64,000 bases of DNA from Vibrio hepatarius (GTDB lineage Bacteria > Pseudomonadota > Gammaproteobacteria > Enterobacterales > Vibrionaceae), in contig NZ_JAHKPM010000045.1 of assembly GCF_018860525.1 (NCBI RefSeq), positions 37,475-101,474 on the forward strand. The letters are read 5' to 3'. A model generated the notes under the pieces. The model was given only the letters and a program-made list of their open reading frames with translations, was not told where the DNA came from and ran no database searches. This document shows positions 51,439 to 61,554 of this stretch, in pieces; positions within the stretch are counted from its first letter, which is position 1, and each line of letters starts with the position of its first letter. The translations under genes were made by a program, and so were the position numbers.

Positions 51439-54084
51439 TTAACGCCAATATTCAGGGTTATTAGGGCTAAGATCACAGCCAATATTGAGTTCATTTTGCT
51501 TCATTACCGCAAATCTAATCGTGCTAAACAGCTTAAATTGCTGACGAGTAAGACTATCAAACCACTCCGAAACAGGTGCTAGCCAATATAGACTTTCATT
51601 TGCAGACACTGACATTAATGCATCTTTAAGCTGCGAATAAACAATCGCACAATTCTGGCCGGGCATATTGGTATATATTGAGTTGACTTGCGTTAACTGC
51701 TGAATATCACCTGCTATAACTGAGTTTGAACCAAATAAAGCATCAATAGAAAAATGCAAACGAGTATCGTAGCTCATCTCGGCATAATTGTTAGTAGAGT
51801 AATAATAGCTGGGCTCCTCTTCATTAATATTCTGGTACTGGTCTAATATCATGTAACGTAAAAGATGTGCAGGTAAGGGCTCAGAAAAAATGCCCGTTGC
51901 ACCTGGTTCTCCAGAAGCATAGTGTCCAGTTGAAGTATTTTGGGCGTGGACAATGGATATATAGCGATGAAAGTCACCAATCTGCTGATTAAGCCAACCT
52001 TCATTTTGCTGCTCAGCTGTATTCACTGCTTCAGCAATATGTGTTTTAACAATACCTTTAGCCAAAGCTAGTGTTGCAGCCAAGTCTGTTACGTCAAGAT
52101 TTGAATCTTTAAGTGCAGAAGAAATAAACGGCGCAAATTTATCTAAATCAAAGCTACCAGGGTAAATATAGCTATAAAAACCTTTGATATGATTGGCTTG
52201 CCATTCGCTTTCCAAAGCTTGTGGGATAAGACTCTCTAGCTTCTTCCTTCGTTTAGAGTGTACGTAATAGCCTGAATTTTTAGTTCTTGCATACCAATTG
52301 GCAATATGGTGTAGAGAGGAATTACGAGAAAGATGCTCTTTATTCAGATACTCAGTTGACCATCCAGCGCAGCCATTACCTCCTCCACATTCAGAATCTA
52401 TTGCTTGTGAAGAGTCAAACAACCAACGCATGACAATAGATTTATCTTGTTCAGCTTTAAGAATAATTCTTTGTTTCTCGGAGAAATTTAAGATCTGTTT
52501 TTCAAGCCAATGCTCTTCTTGATGAGCGTTCCAGCCAGAATCAATTAAGTTTTCCAAAGATTGCTCAAACACTTGCTTAATAACTTCTGGATTAGGCATC
52601 ACCATTTGTGAAATCACAGCATCTTTTGAAGAATCATACTTTTCAATTTCAGCTGGTATCCAAGTATATTGAGTGCACCCTCTAAAATTAGGGTCTCCGC
52701 CTAAGATACCTATCTTGGTACATTTTCGATAACCTTCCTGTACCACAAAGTATTTTTGGCGAAGTTCAGTCGCCGTTGCTTGTCGACCAAAGATACTTCG
52801 AGACATTTCGTCGATGGCTAAATAGTCAGCTTGGTTTGTAAAATAATGGTGGGCCGATTCTACCGCACCTGATTCAAATAATTGTTCAATAACTGAATGA
52901 CCTTCAGAGCGCATTTCAGCAATAAGTTTTGTTTTGATTTGTTCCAGCTGCAGAGCAGCCGTTTCAACAATAGTAATTTTTGCGTTGAGAGTCTGTTGAT
53001 ACAGTCGGTGCATCGATTGGCCATCTAGCCCTTCAACTGCCCCACTTCTCACCCTATTAAGTAAAGAGAGTGCAGAGTCTAGCTGGCCTTGTTGGCAGTG
53101 CTGTAAATTAGCAAGTGCACGGCTGGCTTGCTGCTTAGAGGGTATAAGTGGTGGACGATTATTATTGATTTCTTGCTCGGGATATAGTGCAAGCAATGCA
53201 TCGACCTCAGCCTGACAAGATGAAGAAAAATCAGATGAAAAGACACGTTTTCCTGACTCTTCAAGTGATAGTTTGTTATAGATTGCCTTGTATTTTTCTT
53301 CCTCAATTGCACTGACTAATGCCTCAGTTAATCTTGTTTGAGCTAACACCGCCTCTTGGTAATACTGCTGATATTTTAGCGCAAGATCTGCAGCAAAACC
53401 TCTTGCTAAATCCTCTAGCATAGCTTGTTGACCTTTTGATAAGTCTGCCCAGTGTTGTTTGTCTTTCTTATCTTGCTGCGTCACAATGTCATTGTGGACT
53501 GTAAAACTATAATGTTCTCCCGCAGCTACTTTATTCCAGCGTGAAACCAATATTTGGCGATCAATTTCTCTTTCTGGTAACCTCAATACACCAAACCAGT
53601 CAACAAGACTCATTACTGTCGCAAAACGGTCATAGCCAGTGTTTGTCTCATTTTTGAAAGACTGAGCTACCTCATTAGCCCACAAACCAACCATTACAGC
53701 ATCACCAACAGGGCCTAATACTTCTATCGCACCTTTTGCAGCCCCCATGGCCGAACGTCCTATTGTCTTTAACATGCTTGCAGCCTCTTCGGCTTCAAGA
53801 GTCACAACGCTAGTAGGACCAACATCAAGTAAGGACGATGTCTCAGGGAAGATTTCTTCTGTTTCAATTAAAGAAGGTTTGGTTTCGGACTGATGAATAG
53901 GGTTTGAACCAAATAAGTTATTTGGGGTTAGGTCTTCACTAAAAGTTTGATAATTAGATTTGCGTATTTGATGCAAACCTTCACCTTCAAGCACTCGATA
54001 TTCGTCTCCTATAGTGCAAACCTGCAGCGCATTTGCATAGGGAGACGTCATGGCACAAATCAGTGCCAGCTGTCGAAACTTCAT
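51439..54084 (-). CDS. Large secreted protein of unknown function, upstream of the ADP-ribosyltransferase
   Basis: 881 residues with a signal peptide ending NALQ (MKFRQLALICAMTSPYANA). Residues 100-200 contain hydrophobic helices with GPVGDAVMVGLWANEVAQSF and MSLVDWFGVLRLP; the rest is mostly helical, with several coiled stretches (250-300, 370-420), and many Tyr in the C-terminal third. Scattered Cys (about 8) suggest disulphides in an exported protein. I do not recognise a family with confidence. As an exported protein in front of an ART enzyme it could carry or deliver it; this is inference. Confidence 0.7.
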   Translation of the reverse strand: MKFRQLALICAMTSPYANALQVCTIGDEYRVLEGEGLHQIRKSNYQTFSEDLTPNNLFGSNPIHQSETKPSLIETEEIFPETSSLLDVGPTSVVTLEAEEAASMLKTIGRSAMGAAKGAIEVLGPVGDAVMVGLWANEVAQSFKNETNTGYDRFATVMSLVDWFGVLRLPEREIDRQILVSRWNKVAAGEHYSFTVHNDIVTQQDKKDKQHWADLSKGQQAMLEDLARGFAADLALKYQQYYQEAVLAQTRLTEALVSAIEEEKYKAIYNKLSLEESGKRVFSSDFSSSCQAEVDALLALYPEQEINNNRPPLIPSKQQASRALANLQHCQQGQLDSALSLLNRVRSGAVEGLDGQSMHRLYQQTLNAKITIVETAALQLEQIKTKLIAEMRSEGHSVIEQLFESGAVESAHHYFTNQADYLAIDEMSRSIFGRQATATELRQKYFVVQEGYRKCTKIGILGGDPNFRGCTQYTWIPAEIEKYDSSKDAVISQMVMPNPEVIKQVFEQSLENLIDSGWNAHQEEHWLEKQILNFSEKQRIILKAEQDKSIVMRWLFDSSQAIDSECGGGNGCAGWSTEYLNKEHLSRNSSLHHIANWYARTKNSGYYVHSKRRKKLESLIPQALESEWQANHIKGFYSYIYPGSFDLDKFAPFISSALKDSNLDVTDLAATLALAKGIVKTHIAEAVNTAEQQNEGWLNQQIGDFHRYISIVHAQNTSTGHYASGEPGATGIFSEPLPAHLLRYMILDQYQNINEEEPSYYYSTNNYAEMSYDTRLHFSIDALFGSNSVIAGDIQQLTQVNSIYTNMPGQNCAIVYSQLKDALMSVSANESLYWLAPVSEWFDSLTRQQFKLFSTIRFAVMKQNELNIGCDLSPNNPEYWR

Positions 54085-54910
54085 ATTAGATTCCTATTTA
54101 GATTGAAATTAATCTCTTCGCTAGAGCGATCAAATCAATCAGATTTCAACCTGATCTAATCCAATGCTCTTTACAATTCCCAACCAAAAAACAAATATGT
54201 GTAAAGCTGAAAAGGAGAATCGATGAGACATTCCTAGATATATAAAACATCTAGAAAAATCAAAGCTATGTGATTCCTGTTCAAATAAAATGTTATTTTG
54301 ATTAAAAGTCAGTAATTTAAATAGTATCTATGCATTACCCACTCCTAATAAAACAAATATTAAGAATTTAGAAAATATTGTTTCTGACTCAAACTTCAAC
54401 CTATCACGACTATAATTTCATAACATTATCTATTAAAAATCTAAACCATTAATTTAAAATAAGATATTTTGAAATAAATTATATTTATCTTACTAATTAT
54501 TTTTATGGTAATAAAAACCAGTCAATTACCTGGATAAAAATTCAAGATTCATATCAAGACCAGAACCAATTTATACATTGGTAAACATAGGAAAATGTAA
54601 GTAAGTGTTGATATATAATTATCGATTAATTTACGAACTTTCTATTTTCATACTATTAAATCAGTTGGCTTATAACATATTAAACTAACCAATATAAATC
54701 TTCTTGCAATACAATTTGCCACTATTCCATCAAATACTGTGAAATAAATCACATAATCATACGGTTTAGTATGAATTGGCAAGTTCTAAGTGAGTTATTC
54801 TCTTCATTCGGCAAACTAAGACCTAACTAATGCAACTTGTCACTGGATGGACCATTGAAAAGAAAACCTCATATATAATTCAACTCAGTTTTGGCTAATT
54901 AGCGTAAGTT
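54085..54910. other. 826-base AT-rich gene-free stretch
   Basis: No supportable gene on either strand, no long repeats. Strongly AT-rich, as expected for an H-NS-bound control region; it must carry the promoters of the divergent 881-residue secreted gene and of DUF3581. No operator pattern I can defend. Confidence 0.6.
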
Positions 54911-55636
54911 ATGTTTTTAAAACCCTATTTTTCTAGCAATGACAAGAAGTTCGAGTTTACCCGTCAACAGGCAAGTTACTTTGCCAAACTAGTCGCAGGT
55001 GACTTCAACCCTATCCATGATGAAGATAACAAGCGCTTCTGTATTCCAGGGGATCTTCTGTTCGCCGTTCTGCTGAAAAAGGAAGGTGTCAGCCAGAGAA
55101 TGCGTTTTGATTTTTCAGGTATGGTTGGTGATGGTATTGCATTACACATTGAGAATAAATGTGATAAACAAGCGAGTGTTGTCGATTGTAATGGCAAAGA
55201 ATATCTGCAAATGACACGTGAGGGTGAAATAAACAACGATCCAGCTTTTATTGAACACATTGTCACTAGCTACGTTAAATTTTCAGGTATGAACTTCCCT
55301 CATATCATGGTTCCTCTAATGCTAGAACAGCAAATGATGATTAACTGCCAGCGTCCATTGGTTATCTACGAAAGTATGGAAGTTGAATTCACAAGATTGG
55401 ATATATCTAACCCCGAAGTTGAATTTAACGGTGCAAGCTTCTACGTTGAAGGGAAACGCGGTTTAGTCACTCTCAACTTTGATTTCAAGCAGGGGAGTGA
55501 CGTTGTCGGAAATGGTATCAAACGGATGGTAGCTAGTGGTCTCAGACAATATCACCAAGATGATATTGATGATTTGGTCACTCGCTTCAACGAGCGAAAA
55601 AAATCTTTTTTAGCGCAGATGAACAAAGCAGCTTAA
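54911..55636 (+). CDS. DUF3581 protein
   Basis: 241 residues. Matches the DUF3581 pattern: FTRQQASYFAKLVAGDFNPIHDE, RFCIPGDLLFAVLLKKEGVS, and KRGLVTLNFDFKQGSDVVGNGI. The DFNPIH motif resembles hot-dog dehydratases and binding proteins, but activity is unknown. Common and single-copy in Vibrio. Confidence 0.88.
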   Translation: MFLKPYFSSNDKKFEFTRQQASYFAKLVAGDFNPIHDEDNKRFCIPGDLLFAVLLKKEGVSQRMRFDFSGMVGDGIALHIENKCDKQASVVDCNGKEYLQMTREGEINNDPAFIEHIVTSYVKFSGMNFPHIMVPLMLEQQMMINCQRPLVIYESMEVEFTRLDISNPEVEFNGASFYVEGKRGLVTLNFDFKQGSDVVGNGIKRMVASGLRQYHQDDIDDLVTRFNERKKSFLAQMNKAA

Positions 55637-55656
55637 AACAATAATTTCAGCCACTC

Positions 55657-55686
55657 AGCCCTACTATGGTATGTAGGGCTATTTTA
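55657..55686. terminator. Bidirectional terminator between DUF3581 and ICMT-like gene
   Basis: AGCCCTAC, loop TATGGTAT, GTAGGGCT, followed by ATTTTAT on the plus strand, overlapping the stop of the convergent gene. Confidence 0.7.
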
Positions 55687-56145
55687 TAGCCAGCGTCTAA
55701 CACGTTGCTTATAATCAAGATAAGTCGCCCCAAATAACCCCTCTAATGCATTCTCTTCCGGCTCAATCTGAAAGCGATTAATATACAAAACAAAACTAAA
55801 TGCTGGCAGCATACAAAGTAAGTTTTGCTGCCAATACGCAAAACCAAATAGCAAAATAAACATACTCAGATACATGGGGTTTCTGGTATGTGCAAATATT
55901 CCACTATCGACAACCATTGATGCCTTCTCAACATTAACCGGGTGAATCGTTGTATTTGCTTTTCTAAACTCATACACACCAGCGAATCCAATTAACAATG
56001 ACAATATTAGGCTTATGCATAAGACAATAGGAGCCAGTGGAACATATAAAGACAAACTACCAAATTCATCACCTATAAACTTGATTGTCAGCCCCAAAAT
56101 TATGAAAACGAGAGGCGGAGGAAGCTTTCTTTCAAGATTCTTCAT
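55684..56145 (-). CDS. Isoprenylcysteine carboxyl methyltransferase-family membrane protein
   Basis: 153 residues, four membrane segments. The family signature is GIFAHTRNPMYLSMFILL (RNPMY) and a C-terminal EPEENALEGLFGATYLDYKQRVRRWL (EE...Y). Members are PEMT/ICMT-like methyltransferases; the bacterial substrate is unknown. Confidence 0.85.
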   Translation of the reverse strand: MKNLERKLPPPLVFIILGLTIKFIGDEFGSLSLYVPLAPIVLCISLILSLLIGFAGVYEFRKANTTIHPVNVEKASMVVDSGIFAHTRNPMYLSMFILLFGFAYWQQNLLCMLPAFSFVLYINRFQIEPEENALEGLFGATYLDYKQRVRRWL

Positions 56146-56212
56146 AGCCTAATACCAACCAAACTGACATAATTAAAAAATAGCTCAGTACCTGTTGCTG
56201 GGCCAAGATTAT

Positions 56213-59200
56213 TCAAACAATTTTTAGAAGCGCCTGTAGCGGATGCCTCATTTTTATATCGTCGAATCGCTTAACTTGGCTTCGGCATGAATAACCTGTG
56301 ACCAGACATCTATCTTTCGGTAACTGTCCTATCTGCTGTTTCCAGCTCAAACTATAAATATCCTGCGAAGTTTTAAGTTTATCAACTTCATGACCAAACG
56401 TACCTGCCATGCCACAACATCCAACCGCAACCGTATTAATATTTGCACCGAAATGGGCGAAAATCTTGCCCCATTCTTTTTCAGCATTCGGCATTTTTGT
56501 TTTTTCCGTGCAATGAGCAAACAAATACCATTCTTCATTTGAAGTGGAAGCGACAGGATTGAATTCACCTAAACGCGGTTCAAGCCATTCATGGACATTA
56601 AGTACATTAAAATCTCCTCGTTTATCACCCAAGACTTCCTTATATTCGTCTCGATAACAAAGTACTAATGCTGGATCAACCCCTACCATAGAAACATTCA
56701 TATCGGCAATTTGCTGCAAAAATCTTGCGGTAGTTTCAGCGCTATTGGCAAAGTGTTTCAAAAAACCTTTCACATGCTGTGCTTTTCCATTAGGTTTAAA
56801 TGGCAACAAAATGGGGATTTTACCTAATTTTATTAATAATTTAGCAAAATCTTCGACAACTTCAGCATCATAATAGCTAGTAAAGGGGTCTTGGACGATA
56901 ACAACATGGTTAGCTTTATCACCATCTGACAAATGCATTAGTTCATCCAGATTAAATGGCTTAAAACTCCTCACGCGTGTGCATAGAGTTGGCACTGACA
57001 TCAACGGGAGGTCGGCATAACCGATAACTGAAGCAGTCAGCTTCTGCACCCAAGTTTGATTCAAAATACCATTAATAAGCTTTGGTGCTTTAGCCATGAT
57101 AGGCAGCAGAGATTCGATATTGGCAACAAGATAATCTTTTGCAGGGCGTTGATAACGGGAATAATAGATATTCAAAAATCTTGAGCGAAAGCTTGGAACA
57201 TCAACTTTAATGGGGCATTGGCTAGCGCACGCCTTGCATGCCAAACAGCCATTCATTGCCTCCAACACTTCGTGAGAAAAGTCATACTCTGTATGCTTTT
57301 TCAATGAATTTCGAACTCTACCAATCATTGCTTTGATAGACACATTACCAGTGAGTACTTTATTTTCTAAATCAAGAATATCAACGCCTTGTTCGGTAAG
57401 TTGCCGTAACCATTCTCTCACTAGCCCTGCTCGCCCTTTTGGAGAGTGGCGACGATCAGCTGTGACTTTCATTGATGGACACATTGGAGAAGCCGTATCG
57501 TAGTTAAAGCAAAGGCCGTTACCATTACACTCCATCGCTTGCTTGAAGCTATCTCGAACTTTGACATCTATCTGACGGTCATAAAAACCGCGCTTAGTAC
57601 CTGAGACTTTTACCAAGTCTGATTGGCTATTTAACGGTGTACATATTTTTCCCGGATTCATCTTATTGAGAGGGTCAAAAGCAGCTTTAATTCTCCTAAG
57701 CTCAGTAAAAAGTTCATCACCAAAGAACTCAGGAGCATATTCAGAACGAAACCCTTTTCCATGCTCTCCCCACATCAAACCACCGTATTTAGATACCAGT
57801 TTAACCACTTGGTCAGAGATCTCATGCATTAAGGATTCTTGCTTGGGGTCACATAAGTCGAGTGCAGGACGAACATGTAAGACACCTGCATCAACATGAC
57901 CAAACATTCCATAGGAAAGCGACTTAGAATCGAGCAGTTGACGGAACTCAACGATGAAGTCGGCCAAATTTTCTGGAGGTACACAAGTGTCTTCAGCAAA
58001 GGCGACTGGTTTTGCTCGACCTTTTGCAGCACCAAGCAGACCTACTGCTTTTTTACGCATATTGTAAATACGGCCTATGCTGGCTAAATCACGACATACT
58101 TGATACCCAATCACACCAGCTTCATCTGTTTCTATCATAACATCAAGCTTTTGAATCAGCGCATTTAACTGCTGATCAATTTCCTCAACATCGTGACCTG
58201 CGAACTCCACCATGTTAATGCCTTGCATCACTTTGCCTGGCACATCAGTCAACAAATCACTCACCGTATGCCAAACAATATCTTGCTTAGCTAAATTCAA
58301 TACCTTAGAGTCGATAGTTTCTACTGATAGTGCACTCGCTTTAACCATAAAAGGGGCATTACGCAAAGCCGAATCAAAGCTATTATATTTAACGTTAACT
58401 AAAATCCTTGCTTTAGGAATTGGAGTAAGATTTAACTTAGCTTCTGTAATAAAGGCCAAAGATCCTTCTGCCCCACAAAGCACACGAGTAATATCAAACT
58501 GATCACTTTCCTCGTTAATCGCATTGTTTAGGTCATAGCCAGTTAAAAATCGATTTAGAGGCGGAAATTTCGCTTTGATTTGCTGACGTTTCTCACGACA
58601 AACGCGCTCTGTAACTTGTAGCGCTTGACACGCATAATTATTGTTCGGTTTTTGAGAAATACCAGACTCAAGTAATGAACCATCAGCAAGCACAGCCTGT
58701 ACAGACAAAACATGATCCGAAGTTTTTCCATACTTTAATGACCCTTGTCCAGAAGCATCAGTATTGATCATTCCTCCAATTGTTGCCCGATTACTAGTTG
58801 AAAGGTCTGGCGAGAAGAAATAACCGTAGGGCTTGATGACATCATTTAGCTGGTCTTTTACCACACCACTTTGAACCCTAACCCAACCTTCCTCTGGATT
58901 AATTTCAAGCACTTTGTTCATATGACGAGATAAGTCAACCACAATACCGCAAGTGAGAGATTGACCATTTGTACCAGTACCTCCACCCCGTGGCGAAAAG
59001 GTAATTCTTTCATACCTGCCCTGACTACTTATCTTACCGATCAAAATAACATCTTGAGTAGATTTTGGGTGAACGACGGACTGAGGGAGTTGTTGGTAAA
59101 CACTATTATCGGTAGCAACAGCAAGCCGACTAGAGTATTGGCTTTCTATGTCTCCCTCAAAGCCCGAGTTTTTCAGTGCTTCGAGAAAACTGAGTACAGC

Positions 59201-59239
59201 TGGATCGACATCAGATTGTAAGTGTAATCTTGGTAACAT
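56213..59239 (-). CDS. ydiJ: YdiJ-type FAD-linked oxidase/iron-sulfur protein (D-2-hydroxyglutarate dehydrogenase)
   Basis: 1008 residues, close to E. coli YdiJ (1018) and collinear. FAD-binding region TFSPRGGGTGTNGQSL and STSNRATIGGMINTDASGQG; FAD oxidase C-terminal GMFGHVDAGVLHVRPALDL and LMWGEHGKGFRSEY; Fe-S motifs MEAMNGCLACKACASQCPI and CNGNGLCFNYDTASPMCP; C-terminal CCG domain with VGVDPALVLCYRDEY and VGCCGMAGTFGHE. E. coli YdiJ oxidises D-2-hydroxyglutarate. Single gene, long. Confidence 0.93.
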   Translation of the reverse strand: MLPRLHLQSDVDPAVLSFLEALKNSGFEGDIESQYSSRLAVATDNSVYQQLPQSVVHPKSTQDVILIGKISSQGRYERITFSPRGGGTGTNGQSLTCGIVVDLSRHMNKVLEINPEEGWVRVQSGVVKDQLNDVIKPYGYFFSPDLSTSNRATIGGMINTDASGQGSLKYGKTSDHVLSVQAVLADGSLLESGISQKPNNNYACQALQVTERVCREKRQQIKAKFPPLNRFLTGYDLNNAINEESDQFDITRVLCGAEGSLAFITEAKLNLTPIPKARILVNVKYNSFDSALRNAPFMVKASALSVETIDSKVLNLAKQDIVWHTVSDLLTDVPGKVMQGINMVEFAGHDVEEIDQQLNALIQKLDVMIETDEAGVIGYQVCRDLASIGRIYNMRKKAVGLLGAAKGRAKPVAFAEDTCVPPENLADFIVEFRQLLDSKSLSYGMFGHVDAGVLHVRPALDLCDPKQESLMHEISDQVVKLVSKYGGLMWGEHGKGFRSEYAPEFFGDELFTELRRIKAAFDPLNKMNPGKICTPLNSQSDLVKVSGTKRGFYDRQIDVKVRDSFKQAMECNGNGLCFNYDTASPMCPSMKVTADRRHSPKGRAGLVREWLRQLTEQGVDILDLENKVLTGNVSIKAMIGRVRNSLKKHTEYDFSHEVLEAMNGCLACKACASQCPIKVDVPSFRSRFLNIYYSRYQRPAKDYLVANIESLLPIMAKAPKLINGILNQTWVQKLTASVIGYADLPLMSVPTLCTRVRSFKPFNLDELMHLSDGDKANHVVIVQDPFTSYYDAEVVEDFAKLLIKLGKIPILLPFKPNGKAQHVKGFLKHFANSAETTARFLQQIADMNVSMVGVDPALVLCYRDEYKEVLGDKRGDFNVLNVHEWLEPRLGEFNPVASTSNEEWYLFAHCTEKTKMPNAEKEWGKIFAHFGANINTVAVGCCGMAGTFGHEVDKLKTSQDIYSLSWKQQIGQLPKDRCLVTGYSCRSQVKRFDDIKMRHPLQALLKIV

Positions 59240-59442
59240 TTGCTTCCTGCCCCCTACCTCACTGTTCCTAACAGTAACGGGTCCTAATAAAAGGATAAAA
59301 TTTTATGATTTCCGTCACTTTACAACATTTGAAAGGGTGAATAAAACAGAAATACGATTTGAAAATGGCACTTATCTAATTTCTTATCCACACTTAGTCA
59401 TTATGTATTAGTTAGAACTTATCTTTTACAAGAGAGCACTCA

Positions 59443-60129
59443 ATGAAAAAGAATCAGATCATCACTACAGAAGATATTCTATTAAAACTCTGTCAATCCG
59501 TATCAAGCATACTCAGCGAAGCAACAGGCTCAGAAATCCATTATTCTGCAATGGTACAAAAAATTACTAAAACAGGCCTTAAACCCGACTTTGGCTGCTT
59601 TGTCCTATTTGACGGCGGCTTCTCTGGGTTAGTTGTGATCAATTTCGCATCAAAAGCAGCATTAGAGCTTTATACGAATTATATGCGTCATATGGGCATG
59701 CCAGAAGAAGAATTAGCCACATTACATACCTCAGATGAGGTAGCGGATGTATTAGGTGAGCTCATGAACCAGATAGTGGGAGGCTTTACCAACCAAATTC
59801 GTAAAGATCTGCAAACTCATATCACTCAAAACCAACCGAAAATGCTTACTTTAAATAAACAAGTCATTTTATCAGTCGACACCAACCTTGACCGACCTCA
59901 AGCTCGTCGAGTAACGTTTTCTACTGAGACTGGCAATATTTTCTATTTAGAGCTTGCCATGGATAAAACGGAATTTATCCAGCTTGAAGAGTTTGAGACT
60001 CATGAAGAAGAAAGCGCTGACTCCATTTTGGAACAAGCATTAATGGATATGGATGTAAAAGAAGAGAAAAAAAGCAAAGGAAGCTCAAATACACAATCTT
60101 CTGATCTGATGGATGATCTGGGTATTTAG
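59443..60129 (+). CDS. DUF3334 protein
   Basis: 228 residues, CheX/CheC-like fold: FGCFVLFDGGFSGLVVINFA, then SDEVADVLGELMNQIVGGF. Acidic C-terminal tail. Members of this kind act as phosphatase- or flagellar-switch-related proteins, but DUF3334 is unproven. The ribosome site AAGAGAG precedes the ATG. Confidence 0.85.
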   Translation: MKKNQIITTEDILLKLCQSVSSILSEATGSEIHYSAMVQKITKTGLKPDFGCFVLFDGGFSGLVVINFASKAALELYTNYMRHMGMPEEELATLHTSDEVADVLGELMNQIVGGFTNQIRKDLQTHITQNQPKMLTLNKQVILSVDTNLDRPQARRVTFSTETGNIFYLELAMDKTEFIQLEEFETHEEESADSILEQALMDMDVKEEKKSKGSSNTQSSDLMDDLGI

Positions 60130-60154
60130 GCGAAATATGTACATTCTTTTTCGT

Positions 60155-60180
60155 GCCGCATGGTCATAATGCGGCTTTTT
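60155..60180 (+). terminator. Intrinsic terminator after DUF3334
   Basis: GCCGCAT, loop GGTCATA, ATGCGGC, then TTTTT. Confidence 0.85.
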
Positions 60181-60296
60181 GTACTCATTTAATAAATGCA
60201 GTTCCCCTCAGTTTTTTGCTTCAAGAGTTCCGTTTTAATGTCAGAAGAGTTAAAATATCCGACTTCTTTAGAAAGTAGTGGGATTTTCTGTTGTCG

Positions 60297-60992
60297 ATGG
60301 GTAAACAAAAAGCCTTAAAAAAGATTGCTAAATGTCTTGAGCTTGGTAACTCTGCCAATGTCAATGAAGCCGCCAATGCGATAAAAATGGCACATAGTCT
60401 AATGCTCAAATATGGCTTAGACAAAGACGATATTGAATTCATTAAGATGGGTAAAACTCAATCGACACATCTCTTACCTTCTAGCATCAATTCAACCCTG
60501 CTTCGAATTATTCGTGGCATCAACACCAAATTTGGTGTTGAAGCAGTTCTAACCAACCATAAAGGGCTAAAGAGAGCTGAATTTATTGGTGAAGCAGATC
60601 GCGCAATATTTGCCGCATTTGCGTTTGATATCGTGTATCGCGAACTCAATGAACAAACAGGAAAATTTCGTAACAGCTTTGCCGGAACTGGTACTTCAAA
60701 CACAGAAGTCACTCGCCGAGTTAATTCATTCGTTTCAGGTTGGGTGGAAGGCGCGCTTGAAAAGCTACCGATGATCAATCCAGATGAAGACTCCTGCAAG
60801 AAGATTGATGATTATATAGATAAAGAATTCAAAAACATCGATCGTGAAACCTTCAAGAAACAATTGCAAGAAGCTATGAAAAACCTAACTGAGGACTATG
60901 AAGTTGGTTTAAAAAAAGGCCGCTCTGTATCCGTCAGCCGACCTATTGATGGTACCCAGTCACCAAAAATGCTACGCAAAAACTCACAGTAG
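60297..60992 (+). CDS. DUF2786 protein
   Basis: 231 residues from ATG 60297. N-terminal DUF2786 (residues 3-45: KALKKIAKCLELGNSANVNE, AANAIKMAHSLMLKYGL), then a conserved helical part with AIFAAFAFDIVYRELNEQTG and a RRVNSFVSGWVEGALE segment. C-terminus basic. Function unknown, often found with DNA-related genes. Confidence 0.8.
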   Translation: MGKQKALKKIAKCLELGNSANVNEAANAIKMAHSLMLKYGLDKDDIEFIKMGKTQSTHLLPSSINSTLLRIIRGINTKFGVEAVLTNHKGLKRAEFIGEADRAIFAAFAFDIVYRELNEQTGKFRNSFAGTGTSNTEVTRRVNSFVSGWVEGALEKLPMINPDEDSCKKIDDYIDKEFKNIDRETFKKQLQEAMKNLTEDYEVGLKKGRSVSVSRPIDGTQSPKMLRKNSQ

Positions 60993-61161
60993 CAATTCGT
61001 GACATGTTTACATATCATCCAACCCTGTCTGATATCAGTAAATGTTTAGTAAATTAACACTTATATAATTGACACAAATATCATCTGTAGCATTAATTGG
61101 GGTTTGTATCATAGCTCTCGCATTGGTACCCCCAACAATGAACGCATACGGAGATACATTT

Positions 61162-61456
61162 GTGACAAAATTAGCTTTAGCAATGATGATAACGGCTGCA
61201 CTTTCAGGTTGAGTTCCCTGATACAAGCCTTGTTATTGAAGGACATACCGATAGCACAGGCAGTAATACGACGAACCAAGTACTATCTGAGCGAAGAGCG
61301 GAGTCTGTGCGTTCTTATCTTATTTCTAAAGGTGTTGTATCTGGCCGTTCGATCGCTCGTGGCAACGGTGAGCGCTCTCCCATTTGCACGAACACTACCA
61401 TTGAAGGCCGTGCCTGTAATCGCCGTGTAGAAATTAAAATACTCCCTCTTAAATAG
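61162..61456 (+). pseudogene. Remnant of an OmpA-family lipoprotein gene
   Basis: A GTG at 61162 with GGAG upstream starts a lipoprotein signal (TKLALAMMITAALSG) that ends in TGA where the lipobox Cys should be. In the +1 frame, from about 61216, the C-terminal OmpA peptidoglycan-binding domain follows: VIEGHTDSTG, LSERRAESVRSYLI and EGRACNRRVEI up to TAG 61454-61456. The region between signal and domain (about 60-100 residues) is missing, so an internal deletion with a frame change has inactivated the gene. Confidence 0.75.
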
Positions 61457-61554
61457 ACCACATTGACTTGGCTTATTATAGTATTTTTCTCATTACCAGA
61501 TAAATACATTACACTATAGGTCAGGTCAGTCAGGTTACTTCAAAAAGGAATACA

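Noticed and set aside
61104..61430. 108-codon plus-strand frame over the OmpA remnant
   Set aside because: Wrong frame; the OmpA domain motifs are read in a different frame.
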